NCBI RefSeq assembly: GCF_009707665.1 | Contig: NZ_WLZW01000007.1 | Location: 1 to 64,000, forward strand | Direction: 5' to 3' | Source: Planomicrobium sp. YIM 101495 | GTDB taxonomy: Bacteria > Bacillota > Bacilli > Bacillales_A > Planococcaceae | DNA length: 64,000 nt | Shown: piece by piece, positions 1 to 9,444 of the stretch | Layout of the letters: every line of letters starts with the position of its first letter | Position numbering within the stretch: the first letter of the stretch is position 1 | Translations under genes and position numbers: made by a program | The notes under the pieces: generated by a model | The model's input: the letters and a program-made list of their open reading frames with translations, nothing else | What the model was told of the DNA's origin: nothing | Databases searched by the model: none

Positions 1-66
1 AGTTAAGCTCTTTTGCGCCGATGGTAGTTGGGGGTCTCCCCCTGTGAGAGTAGGACGTCGCTGGGC
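1..66 (+). rRNA. rrf: 5S ribosomal RNA, 3' part (cut by window start)
   Basis: The first 66 bases are the 3' half of a 5S rRNA: they carry the conserved AGTTAAGCTC segment, the GGGGG-TCT-CCCCC hairpin and the TGTGAGAGTAGGACGTCG segment of Bacillales 5S genes. The 5' half lies outside the window, so 16S and 23S genes presumably lie upstream. This copy keeps the consensus bases that are changed in the second copy at 303-417. Confidence 0.93.
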
Positions 67-72
67 AAACAT

Positions 73-110
73 AAGACCGCAACCGGTATCTACCCGGTTG
101 TGGTCTTTTT
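73..110 (+). terminator. Rho-independent terminator of the rRNA operon
   Basis: A 14-bp stem (73-86 with 94-107, one G-U pair) is closed by a seven-base loop and runs into a T tract at 105-110. It directly follows the 5S gene and fits the end of an rrn operon. Confidence 0.9.
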
Positions 111-302
111 AATTTTCTCCCAACCCTTCAAAGCTTGAAGGATTCAATTGCTTGCTGTTCATTCTTTAACGGCAGAACCAAAACCAAAGTTCGCACAAAT
201 GGATCTGGAGCGGCCAGGGCCGCTCCGACAAGTGCAATTCTGTTCCACCGATCAATCCATGCCCGCTTTATCCGGTTTTAAGTGAACAAGCACTCAAAAA
301 AG

Positions 303-417
303 TCTAGTGACGATGGCAAAGAGACCACGCTCGTCCCCATCTTAAACACGGAAGTTAAGCTCTTTTGCGCCAATGATAGTTGGGGTCTCCCCCTGTGAGA
401 GTAGGATGTCGCTGGGT
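303..417 (+). rRNA. rrf: Second 5S rRNA copy, diverged, possibly decaying
   Basis: A full-length 5S-like gene of about 115 bases lies 236 bases after the first. Over the shared 3' half it differs from the first copy by four substitutions, all G or C to A or T, plus loss of one G from the GGGGG side of the helix IV hairpin. Its 5' half also departs from the usual Bacillales pattern, for example CTTAAACACGG where CCGAACACGG is normal. The terminal helix can still form with G-U pairs. It may be a functional variant or a gene losing constraint; the one-directional changes favour decay. Confidence 0.8.
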
Positions 418-424
418 AAACAAA

Positions 425-462
425 AGGCCGCAGCCAGGTAAACCCCGCTTGCGGTCTTTTTT
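425..462 (+). terminator. Terminator after second 5S copy
   Basis: The GCCGCAG/TTGCGGT stem followed by TTTTTT is recognisably homologous to the terminator at 73-110, so the duplicated unit spans both 5S gene and terminator. The stem is about half as long as that of the first copy, consistent with decay of the whole unit. Confidence 0.65.
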
Positions 463-544
463 GCATTTCTTCAATCCATTCAGAACTTTGAAAGAGGATT
501 GTTTTCAAAAGAAACGGGGAATGAGAGTGATAGAGGTGAGAAAG

Positions 545-790
545 ATGAAAGCAGGGCTGTATAAAGTAGATAAGATTGAAGAGGCGCTAGCGCTCTTAGT
601 CTCGCTCGAGGATACGAAACAGACGTATACGTTCCCGGTCAATGACTTTACCCACGAGCCGATACGGGGCGATGTCGTGGAAGTGTGGCTTGATGGGGAC
701 GCTTGGAAGACGAAGTACCGTGAGGAAGAAACGGGCTCGGTGAAAAGCCATGCGCTCGACTTCTTGAAGCGGATGGCGGACAAGGAATGA
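545..790 (+). CDS. Small DUF3006-like protein
   Basis: The 81-residue product is acidic and begins MKAGLYKVDKIEEALALLV. It has the short beta-rich layout of DUF3006 proteins, with a central RGDVVEVWLDG segment and a charged C-terminal helix. Such proteins have no assigned biochemical role; no signal peptide or membrane segment is visible. ATG 545 is chosen because AGAGGTGAG at 532-540 is a good ribosome binding site; an in-frame ATG at 521 has a poor one. The gene stands alone between the 5S genes and the ctsR promoter and ends at its own terminator. The family assignment is from sequence style and is moderate. Confidence 0.7.
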   Translation: MKAGLYKVDKIEEALALLVSLEDTKQTYTFPVNDFTHEPIRGDVVEVWLDGDAWKTKYREEETGSVKSHALDFLKRMADKE

Positions 791-792
791 CA

Positions 793-819
793 CCCGAAGA
801 GCGACCTCTTCGGGTTTTT
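793..819 (+). terminator. Rho-independent terminator
   Basis: A perfect 9-bp stem, CCCGAAGAG with CTCTTCGGG, has a CGAC loop and is followed by TTTTT. It begins three bases after the stop codon of the DUF3006-like gene. Confidence 0.92.
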
Positions 820-891
820 CTAATGAGAGAGACGTAACTTCTGCAGCTCACATACATAAGAAAATACTTTTTTCCTGTAGAATCGTTGTAT

Positions 892-920
892 TTGATATTT
901 TTAAATCGGGCTTGTATAAT
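892..920 (+). promoter_or_regulatory. SigA promoter of the ctsR operon
   Basis: TTGATA at 892-897 and TATAAT at 915-920 are separated by 17 bases, a near-consensus vegetative promoter. The CtsR operator begins three bases downstream of the -10 box, so repressor binding would block initiation. Confidence 0.88.
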
Positions 921-922
921 AA

Positions 923-939
923 AGTCAAAGATAGTCAAA
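923..939 (+). promoter_or_regulatory. CtsR operator (heptad direct repeat)
   Basis: The site reads AGTCAAA-GAT-AGTCAAA, an exact match to the CtsR consensus (A/G)GTCAAA-NAN-(A/G)GTCAAA. It overlaps the expected transcription start. A third imperfect heptad, AGTCAAC, follows at 939-945. It implies autoregulation of ctsR and heat or protein-stress induction of the whole operon. Confidence 0.93.
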
Positions 940-980
940 GTCAACGATTAGACCAATCGTCCAGACAGGTGGTGAGTGCA

Positions 981-1451
981 GTGAGAAATATTTCAGACGT
1001 GATTGAAGGTTATTTAAAGCAAGTTATCGAAATAAGTGAAGGTGGTCATATTGAAATCAAGCGCAATGAAGTGGCTGACAAGTTTCAATGTGTTCCTTCG
1101 CAGATAAATTATGTCATCAATACACGCTTTACCCCGGATCGCGGGTACTTGGTTGAGAGTAAACGCGGCGGTGGGGGTTATATTCGCATTAAAAGAGTAC
1201 GCCTGCACGAGAAGGCGGATGTCTTGACGGAAGTCATCGACCGCTTGAAGCTCGGGGCAAGCCAGCAAGTCGCAGAGGATATTGTCTTCCGCTTGTTGGA
1301 TGAAGATATTTTGACGAAGAACGAAGCAAAGCTCGTCTTAAGTGCAGTGGACCGTTCCACTCTCGCTTTGCCATTGCCGGCCAGGGATGAATTGAGGTCC
1401 CGGATCATGATTGCGATGCTTTTTACCTTGAAGCATCAGGCAACGAAATGA
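981..1451 (+). CDS. ctsR: Transcriptional repressor CtsR
   Basis: CtsR represses class III heat-shock genes (clp genes and its own operon) by binding heptad repeats, and is inactivated by heat and by the McsB system. The 156-residue product has the winged-helix N-terminal half with the hallmark DKFQCVPSQINYVINTRF segment, the glycine-rich wing RGGGGYIRI, and the C-terminal dimerisation half with ARDELRSR. GTG 981 is chosen over upstream in-frame codons because AGGTGGTGA precedes it and because the N-terminus then aligns with that of B. subtilis. It is first in ctsR-mcsA-mcsB-clpC; mcsA starts 13 bases later. Confidence 0.96.
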   Translation: MRNISDVIEGYLKQVIEISEGGHIEIKRNEVADKFQCVPSQINYVINTRFTPDRGYLVESKRGGGGYIRIKRVRLHEKADVLTEVIDRLKLGASQQVAEDIVFRLLDEDILTKNEAKLVLSAVDRSTLALPLPARDELRSRIMIAMLFTLKHQATK

Positions 1452-1464
1452 GGAAGGTGACAGG

Positions 1465-1998
1465 ATGATTTGTGATCAATGCAAAGAGCGGCAGGCTTCT
1501 GTACTGGTGAAGCAGCATATTCAGGGGCAGATGATCGAACGGCATTTATGCCACGTCTGTGCAGCAAAGAATACCGGCTTCGAGTTATTATCTGAACAGG
1601 ATCCTTTGTCGATCAACCAATTGCTTGCCCATTGGTTCCCTGGAGGCAACGCCTCTGTGAACCGTGTCAAACAGGAGGAGACGGTTTGTCCTTCCTGTAG
1701 CCTAACGTTTTCACGTTTCCTGAAGCTTGGGAAGTTTGGGTGTGCGACTTGTTACGAGGCATTCGCGCCTCAGTTGGGGGAAGTAATGGGCAGGCTGCAT
1801 AACGGCAAGACACGCCATGAAGGAAAAGTTCCTGCTTCATTCGGCCAGACATTGGCAATCCGCAGACAGGTTGAAGAATTGCGTAAACAGATGAAGCATT
1901 CGATTGAACAAGAAGAGTTTGAAGAAGCAGCAAAATTGAGAGACGAAGTGAAGGCACTCACCTTGCAATTGGAAGGAGGGGCTTCGCATGACGATTGA
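1465..1998 (+). CDS. mcsA: McsA, zinc-binding activator of McsB kinase
   Basis: McsA stimulates the arginine kinase McsB and tunes CtsR and ClpC activity under heat and metal stress. The 177-residue product has four CxxC zinc motifs: two near the N-terminus (C3/C6 and a CHVC around 29-32) and two in the middle (CPSC and CATC). The C-terminal part carries a UVR-like helical hairpin (VEELRKQMKHSIEQEEFEEA). It overlaps the start of mcsB by 11 bases, indicating translational coupling, and is cotranscribed with ctsR. Confidence 0.95.
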   Translation: MICDQCKERQASVLVKQHIQGQMIERHLCHVCAAKNTGFELLSEQDPLSINQLLAHWFPGGNASVNRVKQEETVCPSCSLTFSRFLKLGKFGCATCYEAFAPQLGEVMGRLHNGKTRHEGKVPASFGQTLAIRRQVEELRKQMKHSIEQEEFEEAAKLRDEVKALTLQLEGGASHDD

Positions 1999-3085
1999 CC
2001 GCTTTCTCCAGCACCGCGCAAGCAGCTGGATGACCAATGAAGGGGAGCACGCCGATATTGCGATGAGCACACGGATCCGGCTCGCGAGAAACTTGGATGA
2101 TTTCCGTTTCCCTTACGTCTTCTCTGCAGACGAAGCATTGAAGATCGACAAGGAAGTATCTGCAGCATTGCTGGATTACGGGGAAGAGCTTGGTCACCGT
2201 TTTGCCCATATCGATATTCAAGAGCTTACCCATTTGCAAAAAGAAATACTCGTCGAGAAGCATTTGATCAGTCCGTACTTGGCCCAGTCTGAGCATCCTG
2301 GATCTGTTCTCTTATCCGAGGATGAAGACTTGAGCATCATGATCAATGAAGAAGATCACTTGCGTATCCAAAGCTTGCAGCCGGGCTTCCAGCTGCAGGA
2401 GGCGTATGAACGGGCGAATCAGCTCGACTCGATGTTAGAGAAGAATTTGAACTATGCGTTCCACGAGGAATATGGTTATTTGACCAGCTGTCCGACGAAC
2501 ACCGGGACAGGGATGAGAGCATCGGTCATGCTCCACTTACCGGCGCTGACGATGTCCCATCAAATCAATCGCATCATTCCTGCGATTTCGCGTTTAGGAA
2601 TGGCGGTAAGAGGAATCTATGGAGAAGGTAGCGAGGCACTCGGAAATGTTTATCAAATTTCCAACCAGCTGACTTTAGGGAAATCCGAATCCGATATTTT
2701 GGAAGATTTACAAAGTATGACCGAACAAATCATCGAACAGGAGCAGAAGATGCGGGAAGCAATCCGCAGTCGGTCACCGATTTCTTTGGAAGACCGGATT
2801 TACCGTTCACTTGGCACGCTGATGTATGCGCGCTTGTTAACGACTGAAGAAGCGGCAACTTGTTTGTCGGACGTCCGCCTCGGCATCGATCTCCAGCTGA
2901 TCGATGACGTGGACATGTCCATCTTGAATGAACTGATGATCTTTATGCAACCGGCTTTCCTGCAACAATTCACCGGCGAGCAGTTACAGCCGAAAGAGCG
3001 GGATCATGCCCGTGCTGAGCTGTTCCGAAAACGGCTGCGGCAAGAGAAGTCGATAAATCACACTGAAGGAGAGGATCACGTATGA
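1988..3085 (+). CDS. mcsB: Protein arginine kinase McsB
   Basis: McsB phosphorylates arginines on client proteins, marking them for degradation by ClpCP. The 365-residue product has the phosphagen-kinase fold: STRIRLARN at about 27-35, the NEEDH catalytic loop at 120-124, and the SCPTN motif with the conserved cysteine at 168. The C-terminal domain has the phospho-arginine allosteric motif RDHARA at 338-343. The ATG lies inside mcsA and the stop overlaps the clpC start, so mcsA, mcsB and clpC are tightly coupled. Confidence 0.96.
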   Translation: MTIDRFLQHRASSWMTNEGEHADIAMSTRIRLARNLDDFRFPYVFSADEALKIDKEVSAALLDYGEELGHRFAHIDIQELTHLQKEILVEKHLISPYLAQSEHPGSVLLSEDEDLSIMINEEDHLRIQSLQPGFQLQEAYERANQLDSMLEKNLNYAFHEEYGYLTSCPTNTGTGMRASVMLHLPALTMSHQINRIIPAISRLGMAVRGIYGEGSEALGNVYQISNQLTLGKSESDILEDLQSMTEQIIEQEQKMREAIRSRSPISLEDRIYRSLGTLMYARLLTTEEAATCLSDVRLGIDLQLIDDVDMSILNELMIFMQPAFLQQFTGEQLQPKERDHARAELFRKRLRQEKSINHTEGEDHV

Positions 3086-5526
3086 TGTTTAACCGATTTA
3101 CACAACGCGCCCAAAAGGTGCTTCAACTAGCGCAAGAAGAAGCGATTCGCATGAAACATGAATCGATTGGTACGGAACATATTTTACTCGGTCTGATCCG
3201 TGAAGGCGGTGGGATCGCAGCAAAAGCACTCGAAGCGATCGAAGTGAACATGGAAGTAATCGAAGAAGGAGTCAAAGAATTGGTCGGAACTGGCGAGAAA
3301 GATGTCGGGCCGATCGTTCATTATACACCGCGTGCGAAAAAAGTCATCGAATTGTCCGTTGATGAATCACGCAAACTTGGCCACTCTTATATCGGCACAG
3401 AGCATTTACTGCTCGCATTGATCCGTGAAGGAGAAGGCGTCGCTGCACGTGTCTTGAGCAACGTCGGCGTGAGCTTGAACAAAGCGCGCCAGCAAGTATT
3501 GCAATTGCTTGGCAGCAACGAGCAGTCTCCATCAGGCTCGAATGCCAGTGCATCAGTGAACACACCGACATTGGACGGACTTGCCCGTGACTTGACGCAA
3601 GTCGCGCGTGAAGGCAGTCTCGATCCAGTGATCGGACGCAATAATGAAATTACGCGGGTTATCGAAGTATTGAGTCGCCGGACGAAGAACAACCCGGTTC
3701 TGATCGGGGAGCCTGGTGTCGGTAAGACAGCGATTGCTGAAGGACTAGCCCAGCAGATCGTCAATAACGAAGTACCAGAAATCCTGCGTGACAAACGCGT
3801 GATGGTATTAGACATGGGTACGGTTGTGGCAGGTACGAAATACCGCGGGGAATTCGAGGACCGTTTGAAGAAGGTCATGGATGAGATCCGCCAAGCAGGG
3901 AACGTCATCCTGTTCATTGATGAGTTGCACACACTGATCGGTGCAGGTGGAGCGGAAGGGGCAATCGATGCATCAAATATCTTGAAGCCATCCTTATCCC
4001 GCGGCGAACTGCAGTGTATCGGTGCAACGACACTGGATGAATACCGGAAGTACATCGAGAAAGATGCTGCACTCGAGCGCCGGTTCCAGCCGATCCAAGT
4101 GGACGAGCCGACAGTGGAAGAGTCCATCTTGATCATCAAAGGGTTGCGTGACCGTTACGAAGCGCATCACCGCGTGAAAATCACGGATGAAGCAATTGAC
4201 GCAGCTGCGAAAATGTCGGATCGCTATATTTCCGACCGTTTCCTGCCGGACAAAGCGATCGACTTGATCGATGAGGCGGGATCGAAAGTACGCTTGCGTT
4301 CTTATACAACGCCGCCTGATTTGAAAGAGCTCGAAGCGAAGCTCGATGCAGCCCGTTCTGAGAAGAATGAAGCGGTGCAAAGCCAGGAATTCGAAAAAGC
4401 AGCTTCCTTGCGTGATGCAGAACAGAAGCTGAAAACACAGCTGGATAAAACGAAAAAAGAATGGAAAGAAAAACAAGGCAAAGAAGAGTCGGAAGTGACA
4501 GTGGAAGACATCGCAACAGTCGTCTCTATGTGGACAGGCATACCGGTATCGAAATTGGCGCAGACCGAGTCGAATAAATTGCTGAACTTGGAAGAAATCC
4601 TCCACGGCCGTGTCATCGGTCAAACTGAAGCAGTAACATCCATCTCGAAAGCGATTCGTCGTGCTCGTGCTGGACTGAAAGATCCGAAGCGTCCAATCGG
4701 CTCGTTCATCTTCCTTGGCCCGACAGGTGTCGGGAAAACGGAACTTGCGCGCGCGTTAGCGGAGTCGATGTTCGGTGATGAAGATGCGATGATCCGTATC
4801 GATATGTCCGAATACATGGAGCGCCACTCGACGTCACGTCTTGTCGGTTCACCTCCAGGGTATGTCGGCTATGAGGAAGGCGGCCAGCTGACGGAAAAAG
4901 TTCGCAGAAAGCCTTACTCGGTTGTCTTGCTTGATGAAATCGAGAAAGCGCACCCGGATGTCTTCAATATCCTGCTACAAGTGCTTGAAGACGGGCGTTT
5001 GACGGATTCGAAAGGGCGCCGTGTCGATTTTCGCAACACGGTGATCATCATGACATCAAACGTCGGGGCACAGGAGTTGAAGTATAATAAGTACGTCGGC
5101 TTTAACCTTGATGATGCGCAGACGGATTATAAAGATATGAAAGGGAAGATGCTGGAGGAGCTGAAGAAAGTGTTCCGACCAGAATTCCTGAACCGGATCG
5201 ACGACACGATCGTATTCCATTCGCTCGAGAAGAATGACTTGCGTAAGATCGTGGAATTGATGACGGAGCAATTGACAGATCGCTTGAAAGAGCAGGGAAT
5301 CGATTTGGAATTGACGGAAGCTGCACTGGATAAAGTGGCAAGCGAAGGATACGACCCGGAATACGGGGCACGCCCACTTCGCCGATCGCTTCAGAAGCAT
5401 GTAGAGGACCGACTTTCCGAGGAAGTACTGAAAGGCACGGCCATCTCTGGTCAGACGATTATCTTCGACGTGGAAGGCGACGAGTTTGTCATTCGCACGA
5501 AAGAAGCAGTGACCAAGCAAGAATAA
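3082..5526 (+). CDS. clpC: ATP-dependent unfoldase ClpC
   Basis: ClpC is the Hsp100 unfoldase that feeds substrates, including arginine-phosphorylated ones, into ClpP. The 814-residue product has two N-domain repeats (1-140), AAA+ domain D1 with Walker A GEPGVGKT at 209-216, a coiled-coil M domain with a UVR motif around 415-460 that binds McsB or MecA, and D2 with GPTGVGKT at 546-553. Length and order are normal for ClpC. It starts with an ATGATG pair overlapping the mcsB stop. A terminator follows directly, so it ends the main CtsR transcript. Confidence 0.97.
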   Translation: MMFNRFTQRAQKVLQLAQEEAIRMKHESIGTEHILLGLIREGGGIAAKALEAIEVNMEVIEEGVKELVGTGEKDVGPIVHYTPRAKKVIELSVDESRKLGHSYIGTEHLLLALIREGEGVAARVLSNVGVSLNKARQQVLQLLGSNEQSPSGSNASASVNTPTLDGLARDLTQVAREGSLDPVIGRNNEITRVIEVLSRRTKNNPVLIGEPGVGKTAIAEGLAQQIVNNEVPEILRDKRVMVLDMGTVVAGTKYRGEFEDRLKKVMDEIRQAGNVILFIDELHTLIGAGGAEGAIDASNILKPSLSRGELQCIGATTLDEYRKYIEKDAALERRFQPIQVDEPTVEESILIIKGLRDRYEAHHRVKITDEAIDAAAKMSDRYISDRFLPDKAIDLIDEAGSKVRLRSYTTPPDLKELEAKLDAARSEKNEAVQSQEFEKAASLRDAEQKLKTQLDKTKKEWKEKQGKEESEVTVEDIATVVSMWTGIPVSKLAQTESNKLLNLEEILHGRVIGQTEAVTSISKAIRRARAGLKDPKRPIGSFIFLGPTGVGKTELARALAESMFGDEDAMIRIDMSEYMERHSTSRLVGSPPGYVGYEEGGQLTEKVRRKPYSVVLLDEIEKAHPDVFNILLQVLEDGRLTDSKGRRVDFRNTVIIMTSNVGAQELKYNKYVGFNLDDAQTDYKDMKGKMLEELKKVFRPEFLNRIDDTIVFHSLEKNDLRKIVELMTEQLTDRLKEQGIDLELTEAALDKVASEGYDPEYGARPLRRSLQKHVEDRLSEEVLKGTAISGQTIIFDVEGDEFVIRTKEAVTKQE

Positions 5527-5534
5527 AGGACCAT

Positions 5535-5566
5535 CCGTCCGCTGGAAATCCGGCGGGCGGTTTTTT
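5535..5566 (+). terminator. Terminator between clpC and radA
   Basis: An 11-bp G+C-rich stem (5535-5545 with 5550-5560, two G-U pairs), AAAT loop and TTTTTT tract lie between clpC and radA. The radA ribosome binding site begins only eight bases beyond, and no separate radA promoter is visible in the 60-base gap. Confidence 0.9.
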
Positions 5567-5586
5567 AATCGGCGAAGGAGGCAGGC

Positions 5587-6966
5587 ATGGCTAAGAAGAA
5601 AACGAAATTCATTTGCCAATCATGTGGCTATGAGTCAGCGAAATGGATGGGCAAATGCCCGAATTGCGGCGAATGGAACCAGATGACCGAAGAAACGGAA
5701 GTCGCGGCACCGAAAGGGACGAGAGGCGCATTCCAGCACTCTGTCGGCACGACGACACAAAAGGCGATGCCAATCGTGTCGATTGAAACCGAGCAAGAAC
5801 CGCGTGTGACGACGGAAATGGGAGAGCTGAACCGTGTCCTAGGGGGCGGAATCGTACCAGGCTCACTCATCTTAGTCGGGGGGGACCCAGGAATCGGGAA
5901 GTCGACGTTGCTGCTGCAAGTGTCGGCGATGCTCGCGAATAGCGACAACCGCGTCCTTTATATTTCAGGTGAGGAATCGATCAAGCAGACGAAATTGCGG
6001 GCACAGCGCCTGCAGGCATCTTCAACGGAATTGTATATTTATGCAGAGACGAACCTTGAGCTGATCCATCACGCCATCGAAGAAACGGAGCCGAAATTCG
6101 TCATCGTCGACTCCATCCAAACCGTCCATCACCCGGAAGTGACATCTGCTCCCGGTAGTGTAACACAAGTGCGTGAGAGCACTGCGGAGCTGATGCGGAT
6201 CGCCAAAACGAAGAATATTGCGATCTTCCTCGTCGGCCACGTGACGAAAGAAGGCCAGATTGCAGGACCCCGTATTTTGGAGCACATGGTGGATACGGTC
6301 CTTTACTTCGAAGGGGAGCGGCATCACACGTACCGCATACTGCGTAGTGTTAAGAACCGGTTCGGCTCGACAAATGAAATCGCGATTTTCGAAATGCTGC
6401 AGGATGGATTGAAGGAAGTATTGAATCCGTCAGAGCTGTTCCTCCAGGAGCGCACGAGCGGATCGGCAGGTTCGACCGTCGTTGCTTCGATGGAAGGGAC
6501 CAGACCGATCCTGGTCGAGATCCAGGCACTCGTCACACCGTCCAGCTTCAACTACCCGAAGCGGATGGCGACTGGTGTGGACCAGAACCGTATCTCGCTA
6601 CTCATGGCCGTACTTGAGAAGCGGGTCGGGATGATGCTACAGGCGCAGGATGCTTATATCAAAGTGGCGGGCGGCGTCAAACTGGATGAGCCGGCGATCG
6701 ACCTGGCCATCCTAGCGAGCATCGTGTCGAGCTACCGTGACCAGGCACCGCGTCCGACCGATTGTATTATTGGGGAAGTGGGGTTGACCGGCGAAGTGCG
6801 CCGCGTCTCCCGTGTGGAGCAGCGTGTGCAGGAAGCGGCCAAGCTCGGCTTCCAGCGGGCGATCATTCCGAAGTCGAATCTTGGAGGCTGGGACTATCCT
6901 GAAGGCATTCGTGTAATCGGTGTAGAAACAGTCAATGACGCATTAAAAGAGATTTTTCCATCTTAA
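5587..6966 (+). CDS. radA: DNA repair protein RadA
   Basis: RadA is a RecA-like ATPase that promotes branch migration during recombinational repair. The 459-residue product has an N-terminal C4 zinc finger (C10, C13, C24, C27), a RecA-type core with Walker [11 protein letters not shown] at 98-107, the RadA-specific KNRFG motif at 256-260, and a C-terminal Lon-protease-like domain. AAGGAGG lies just before ATG 5587. It is separated from clpC by a terminator, so expression probably relies on readthrough or an unseen promoter. In B. subtilis disA follows; here yacL follows directly. Confidence 0.96.
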   Translation: MAKKKTKFICQSCGYESAKWMGKCPNCGEWNQMTEETEVAAPKGTRGAFQHSVGTTTQKAMPIVSIETEQEPRVTTEMGELNRVLGGGIVPGSLILVGGDPGIGKSTLLLQVSAMLANSDNRVLYISGEESIKQTKLRAQRLQASSTELYIYAETNLELIHHAIEETEPKFVIVDSIQTVHHPEVTSAPGSVTQVRESTAELMRIAKTKNIAIFLVGHVTKEGQIAGPRILEHMVDTVLYFEGERHHTYRILRSVKNRFGSTNEIAIFEMLQDGLKEVLNPSELFLQERTSGSAGSTVVASMEGTRPILVEIQALVTPSSFNYPKRMATGVDQNRISLLMAVLEKRVGMMLQAQDAYIKVAGGVKLDEPAIDLAILASIVSSYRDQAPRPTDCIIGEVGLTGEVRRVSRVEQRVQEAAKLGFQRAIIPKSNLGGWDYPEGIRVIGVETVNDALKEIFPS

Positions 6967-6969
6967 ACA

Positions 6970-7012
6970 AAACCGCTTTCGGAGCTGCTATTTCGCTCCA
7001 GGGCGGTTTTTT
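6970..7012 (+). terminator. Terminator after radA
   Basis: An outer AACCGC/GCGGTT stem and an inner GGAGC/GCTCC stem form a long hairpin followed by TTTTTT, just after the radA stop. Confidence 0.85.
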
Positions 7013-7085
7013 CCTGTTCTTGGCGTTGCCTGAACAGCCTTTCATCAGGAAAGCGTGTATAATTGGAAAAAAGGAGGTGGAACGT

Positions 7086-8171
7086 GTGTTAAAGAAAATT
7101 ATTCAATTGTTGTTTTTACTGATCGGTGGTACTGTCGGAATTTTATTTTTACCTTATGCTTATGAACTCATTTCTTTCGATACGAACCCGTGGGTGAACA
7201 ATCCATATGTCTCAGCGTTGATCGGTGCATTTATTTTCTATTTATTATCACTTTTATTCGTCGATTCGCTGGTGAACTTCATGAAATGGATGGAAGAAAA
7301 GCTGTTGCATGCACCTACTTTGGATCTTTTGTCAGGTACGCTCGGCTTGATTCTCGGACTTGTTGTCGCATTCCTTATCGGATTTGCACTGAGTTCGATC
7401 GATATTCCGCTCGTCAATACAGCGGCGCCGATCGTATTTTCAGTGGTACTCGGTTATCTTGGTTTTCAGGTCGGTTTCCAGAAGCGCGAGGAGATCGCGA
7501 CTGTTTTGACGCCTTCTAAGCTCAACACGCTTAAAAAGGCGGAGGAACCCGAACAGGAGCCGGAAGTGAGAGTGTCCTACAAATTGCTGGATACGAGTGT
7601 CATCATCGATGGCCGCATCGCGGATATTTCAGCTGCAGGGTTCCTTGAAGGGATTTTCGTCGTCCCACAATTTGTCCTATCGGAGCTTCAGCACATCGCG
7701 GATTCGTCCGATACATTGAAGCGGACGCGTGGTCGCAGAGGGCTTGATGTACTAAAGCGCCTGCAAAGCGAACGTGAAGGGGAAATCTTGATCACGGAAG
7801 AGAACTTCGATGAAGTCGCAGAAGTCGATCTGAAGTTAATGCGTGCTGCGAAGAAGATGGGTGGCCAAGTGGTCACGAATGACTTCAACTTAAACAAAGT
7901 ATGTGAATTGCATCATGTATCGGTCTTGAACATCAACGACTTAGCCAATGCGGTGAAACCGGTCGTGATTCCGGGTGAGGAAATGCACGTCGTGGTCATC
8001 AAGGACGGCAAGGAACAGAACCAAGGCGTCGCTTATTTGGACGATGGCACGATGATCGTCATCGAAGGCGGGAAGGAATTCATCGGCAAGGCGATCACTG
8101 TAACGGTGACAAGTGTGCTGCAAACTTCCGCTGGCCGGATGATCTTCGCCAAGCCACAAGGCAATAAATAA
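7086..8171 (+). CDS. yacL: PIN/TRAM domain membrane protein YacL
   Basis: The 361-residue product has about four N-terminal membrane segments (1-130), then a cytoplasmic PIN nuclease-like domain starting at LLDTSVIIDGRI, with further acidic residues, and a C-terminal TRAM RNA-binding domain. PIN domains are usually metal-dependent ribonucleases; the substrate of YacL is unknown. GTG 7086 is chosen because AAGGAGGT lies seven bases upstream and the protein then begins like B. subtilis YacL; an in-frame GTG at 7077 overlaps that site. TATAAT at 7058 may be part of a promoter but no good -35 box is seen. Confidence 0.9.
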   Translation: MLKKIIQLLFLLIGGTVGILFLPYAYELISFDTNPWVNNPYVSALIGAFIFYLLSLLFVDSLVNFMKWMEEKLLHAPTLDLLSGTLGLILGLVVAFLIGFALSSIDIPLVNTAAPIVFSVVLGYLGFQVGFQKREEIATVLTPSKLNTLKKAEEPEQEPEVRVSYKLLDTSVIIDGRIADISAAGFLEGIFVVPQFVLSELQHIADSSDTLKRTRGRRGLDVLKRLQSEREGEILITEENFDEVAEVDLKLMRAAKKMGGQVVTNDFNLNKVCELHHVSVLNINDLANAVKPVVIPGEEMHVVVIKDGKEQNQGVAYLDDGTMIVIEGGKEFIGKAITVTVTSVLQTSAGRMIFAKPQGNK

Positions 8172-8212
8172 CCGATCACTTCAGAAACGTTCGGGTTAGA
8201 AGGATGAACAGG

Positions 8213-8893
8213 ATGAACTATACAGTAGTATTGCCTGCTGCGGGGAGCGGCAAGCGGATGAAAGCGGATAAGAATAAGTTGTTGCTGGAGCTTGCGGATC
8301 AGCCGATTTTCCTGCATACGCTCGCTGTATTCGAACGTGACGAAGCGTGTACAGGAATCTGGCTGGCGGTGAAGCAATCCGAGCAAGCTATCATCGAAGC
8401 ATACGTCCGGGAAGCGGGTTTCACGAAGGTGAGAGGCTATGCGACGGGCGGAAAGGAACGGCAGGACAGTGTCAGGGCATGTCTGGAACTGATTCCGGCA
8501 TGTGAAGTCGTTCTCGTGCACGATGCAGCACGCCCGTTCATCGAGCCGGTCGTCATCAGCAATCTCGTGCAAACAGCTTACGAAAAAGGTGCGGCTATCG
8601 CGGCGGTGCCAGTGAAAGATACCATCAAGCGTGCGGTCGATGGCAAGGTGCTGGAAACGGTCGCCAGAGAGCAACTGTGGACGATTCAGACGCCTCAGGC
8701 ATTCCGCTATCCATTACTGCTCCAGGCAGCGAGACAGGCGCTTGCAGACGCGTTCCTCGGGACGGACGAAGCCATGCTCGTGGAACGCCTCGGCGAACCG
8801 GTCCATCTTGTGGAAAGTACGTACGAAAATATTAAAATGACGACACCGGACGACCTTGTATACGGCAAGGCGATCCTGGAAAAGCGGCAATAG
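8213..8893 (+). CDS. ispD: 2-C-methyl-D-erythritol 4-phosphate cytidylyltransferase
   Basis: IspD transfers CMP from CTP to MEP in the non-mevalonate isoprenoid pathway. The 226-residue product opens with the nucleotide-binding LPAAGSGKRM signature and the lysine of KNKLLLEL, and has the conserved HDAARPF segment. ATG 8213 is preferred over ATG 8204 because the AAGG ribosome binding element lies immediately before 8204. It is followed after 12 bases by ispF, which acts two steps later in the same pathway. Confidence 0.95.
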   Translation: MNYTVVLPAAGSGKRMKADKNKLLLELADQPIFLHTLAVFERDEACTGIWLAVKQSEQAIIEAYVREAGFTKVRGYATGGKERQDSVRACLELIPACEVVLVHDAARPFIEPVVISNLVQTAYEKGAAIAAVPVKDTIKRAVDGKVLETVAREQLWTIQTPQAFRYPLLLQAARQALADAFLGTDEAMLVERLGEPVHLVESTYENIKMTTPDDLVYGKAILEKRQ

Positions 8894-8905
8894 GAGGAAA
8901 TGAAG

Positions 8906-9391
8906 ATGATTCGAATCGGACAAGGTTATGATGTACACCAATTGGCGGAAGGGCGTCCACTCATTCTCGGCGGAATCGAAATCCCGCATACGAAAGGATT
9001 GCTCGGCCATTCGGATGCAGATGTCCTGCTCCACACGATCACGGATGCAGCACTTGGCGCGATCGGTGCAGGCGACATCGGCAAGCACTTCCCGGACACG
9101 GATCCGGAATTCAAGGATGCGGATTCGCGCAAGTTGCTTCAGGAAATTTGGCAGCTTGTGAAAGAGCAAGGCTACGAACTTGGCAACGTCGATTGCACAG
9201 TGATCGCACAGAAGCCGAAGCTTGCACCGCACATCGAAGAGATTCGCGCATCAATCGCAGAGCTGCTCGAATCAGATGTGTCGAAAGTGAACGTCAAGGC
9301 GACGACAAACGAGAAAATCGGCTTCCTTGGCCGCGAAGAAGGCATTGCGGCACTTGCTGTGATTTTGCTGACAAAACGCCAGCTTTCCTAA
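8906..9391 (+). CDS. ispF: 2-C-methyl-D-erythritol 2,4-cyclodiphosphate synthase
   Basis: IspF cyclises CDP-ME phosphate to MEcPP. The 161-residue product has the metal ligands D9, H11 and H43 in the DVHQ and [10 protein letters not shown] motifs, and the [11 protein letters not shown] loop. ATG 8906 is chosen because AGGAGG lies eight bases upstream, whereas ATG 8900 is only two bases from it. It is paired with ispD as in many Bacillales. Confidence 0.95.
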   Translation: MIRIGQGYDVHQLAEGRPLILGGIEIPHTKGLLGHSDADVLLHTITDAALGAIGAGDIGKHFPDTDPEFKDADSRKLLQEIWQLVKEQGYELGNVDCTVIAQKPKLAPHIEEIRASIAELLESDVSKVNVKATTNEKIGFLGREEGIAALAVILLTKRQLS

Positions 9392-9444
9392 TGGGGCGGC
9401 GGGTGATAAAATAGTGACGGAAGATTTATGAGGAGGAACTGAAC

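Noticed and set aside
912-980. Extended N-terminus of CtsR
   Set aside because: The added codons cover the promoter -10 box and the CtsR operator, and GTG 981 fits the family start.
3387-4139. 250-codon minus-strand frame opposite clpC
   Set aside because: It is a codon-bias shadow of clpC: low complexity, serine- and arginine-rich, no start signal or family match.
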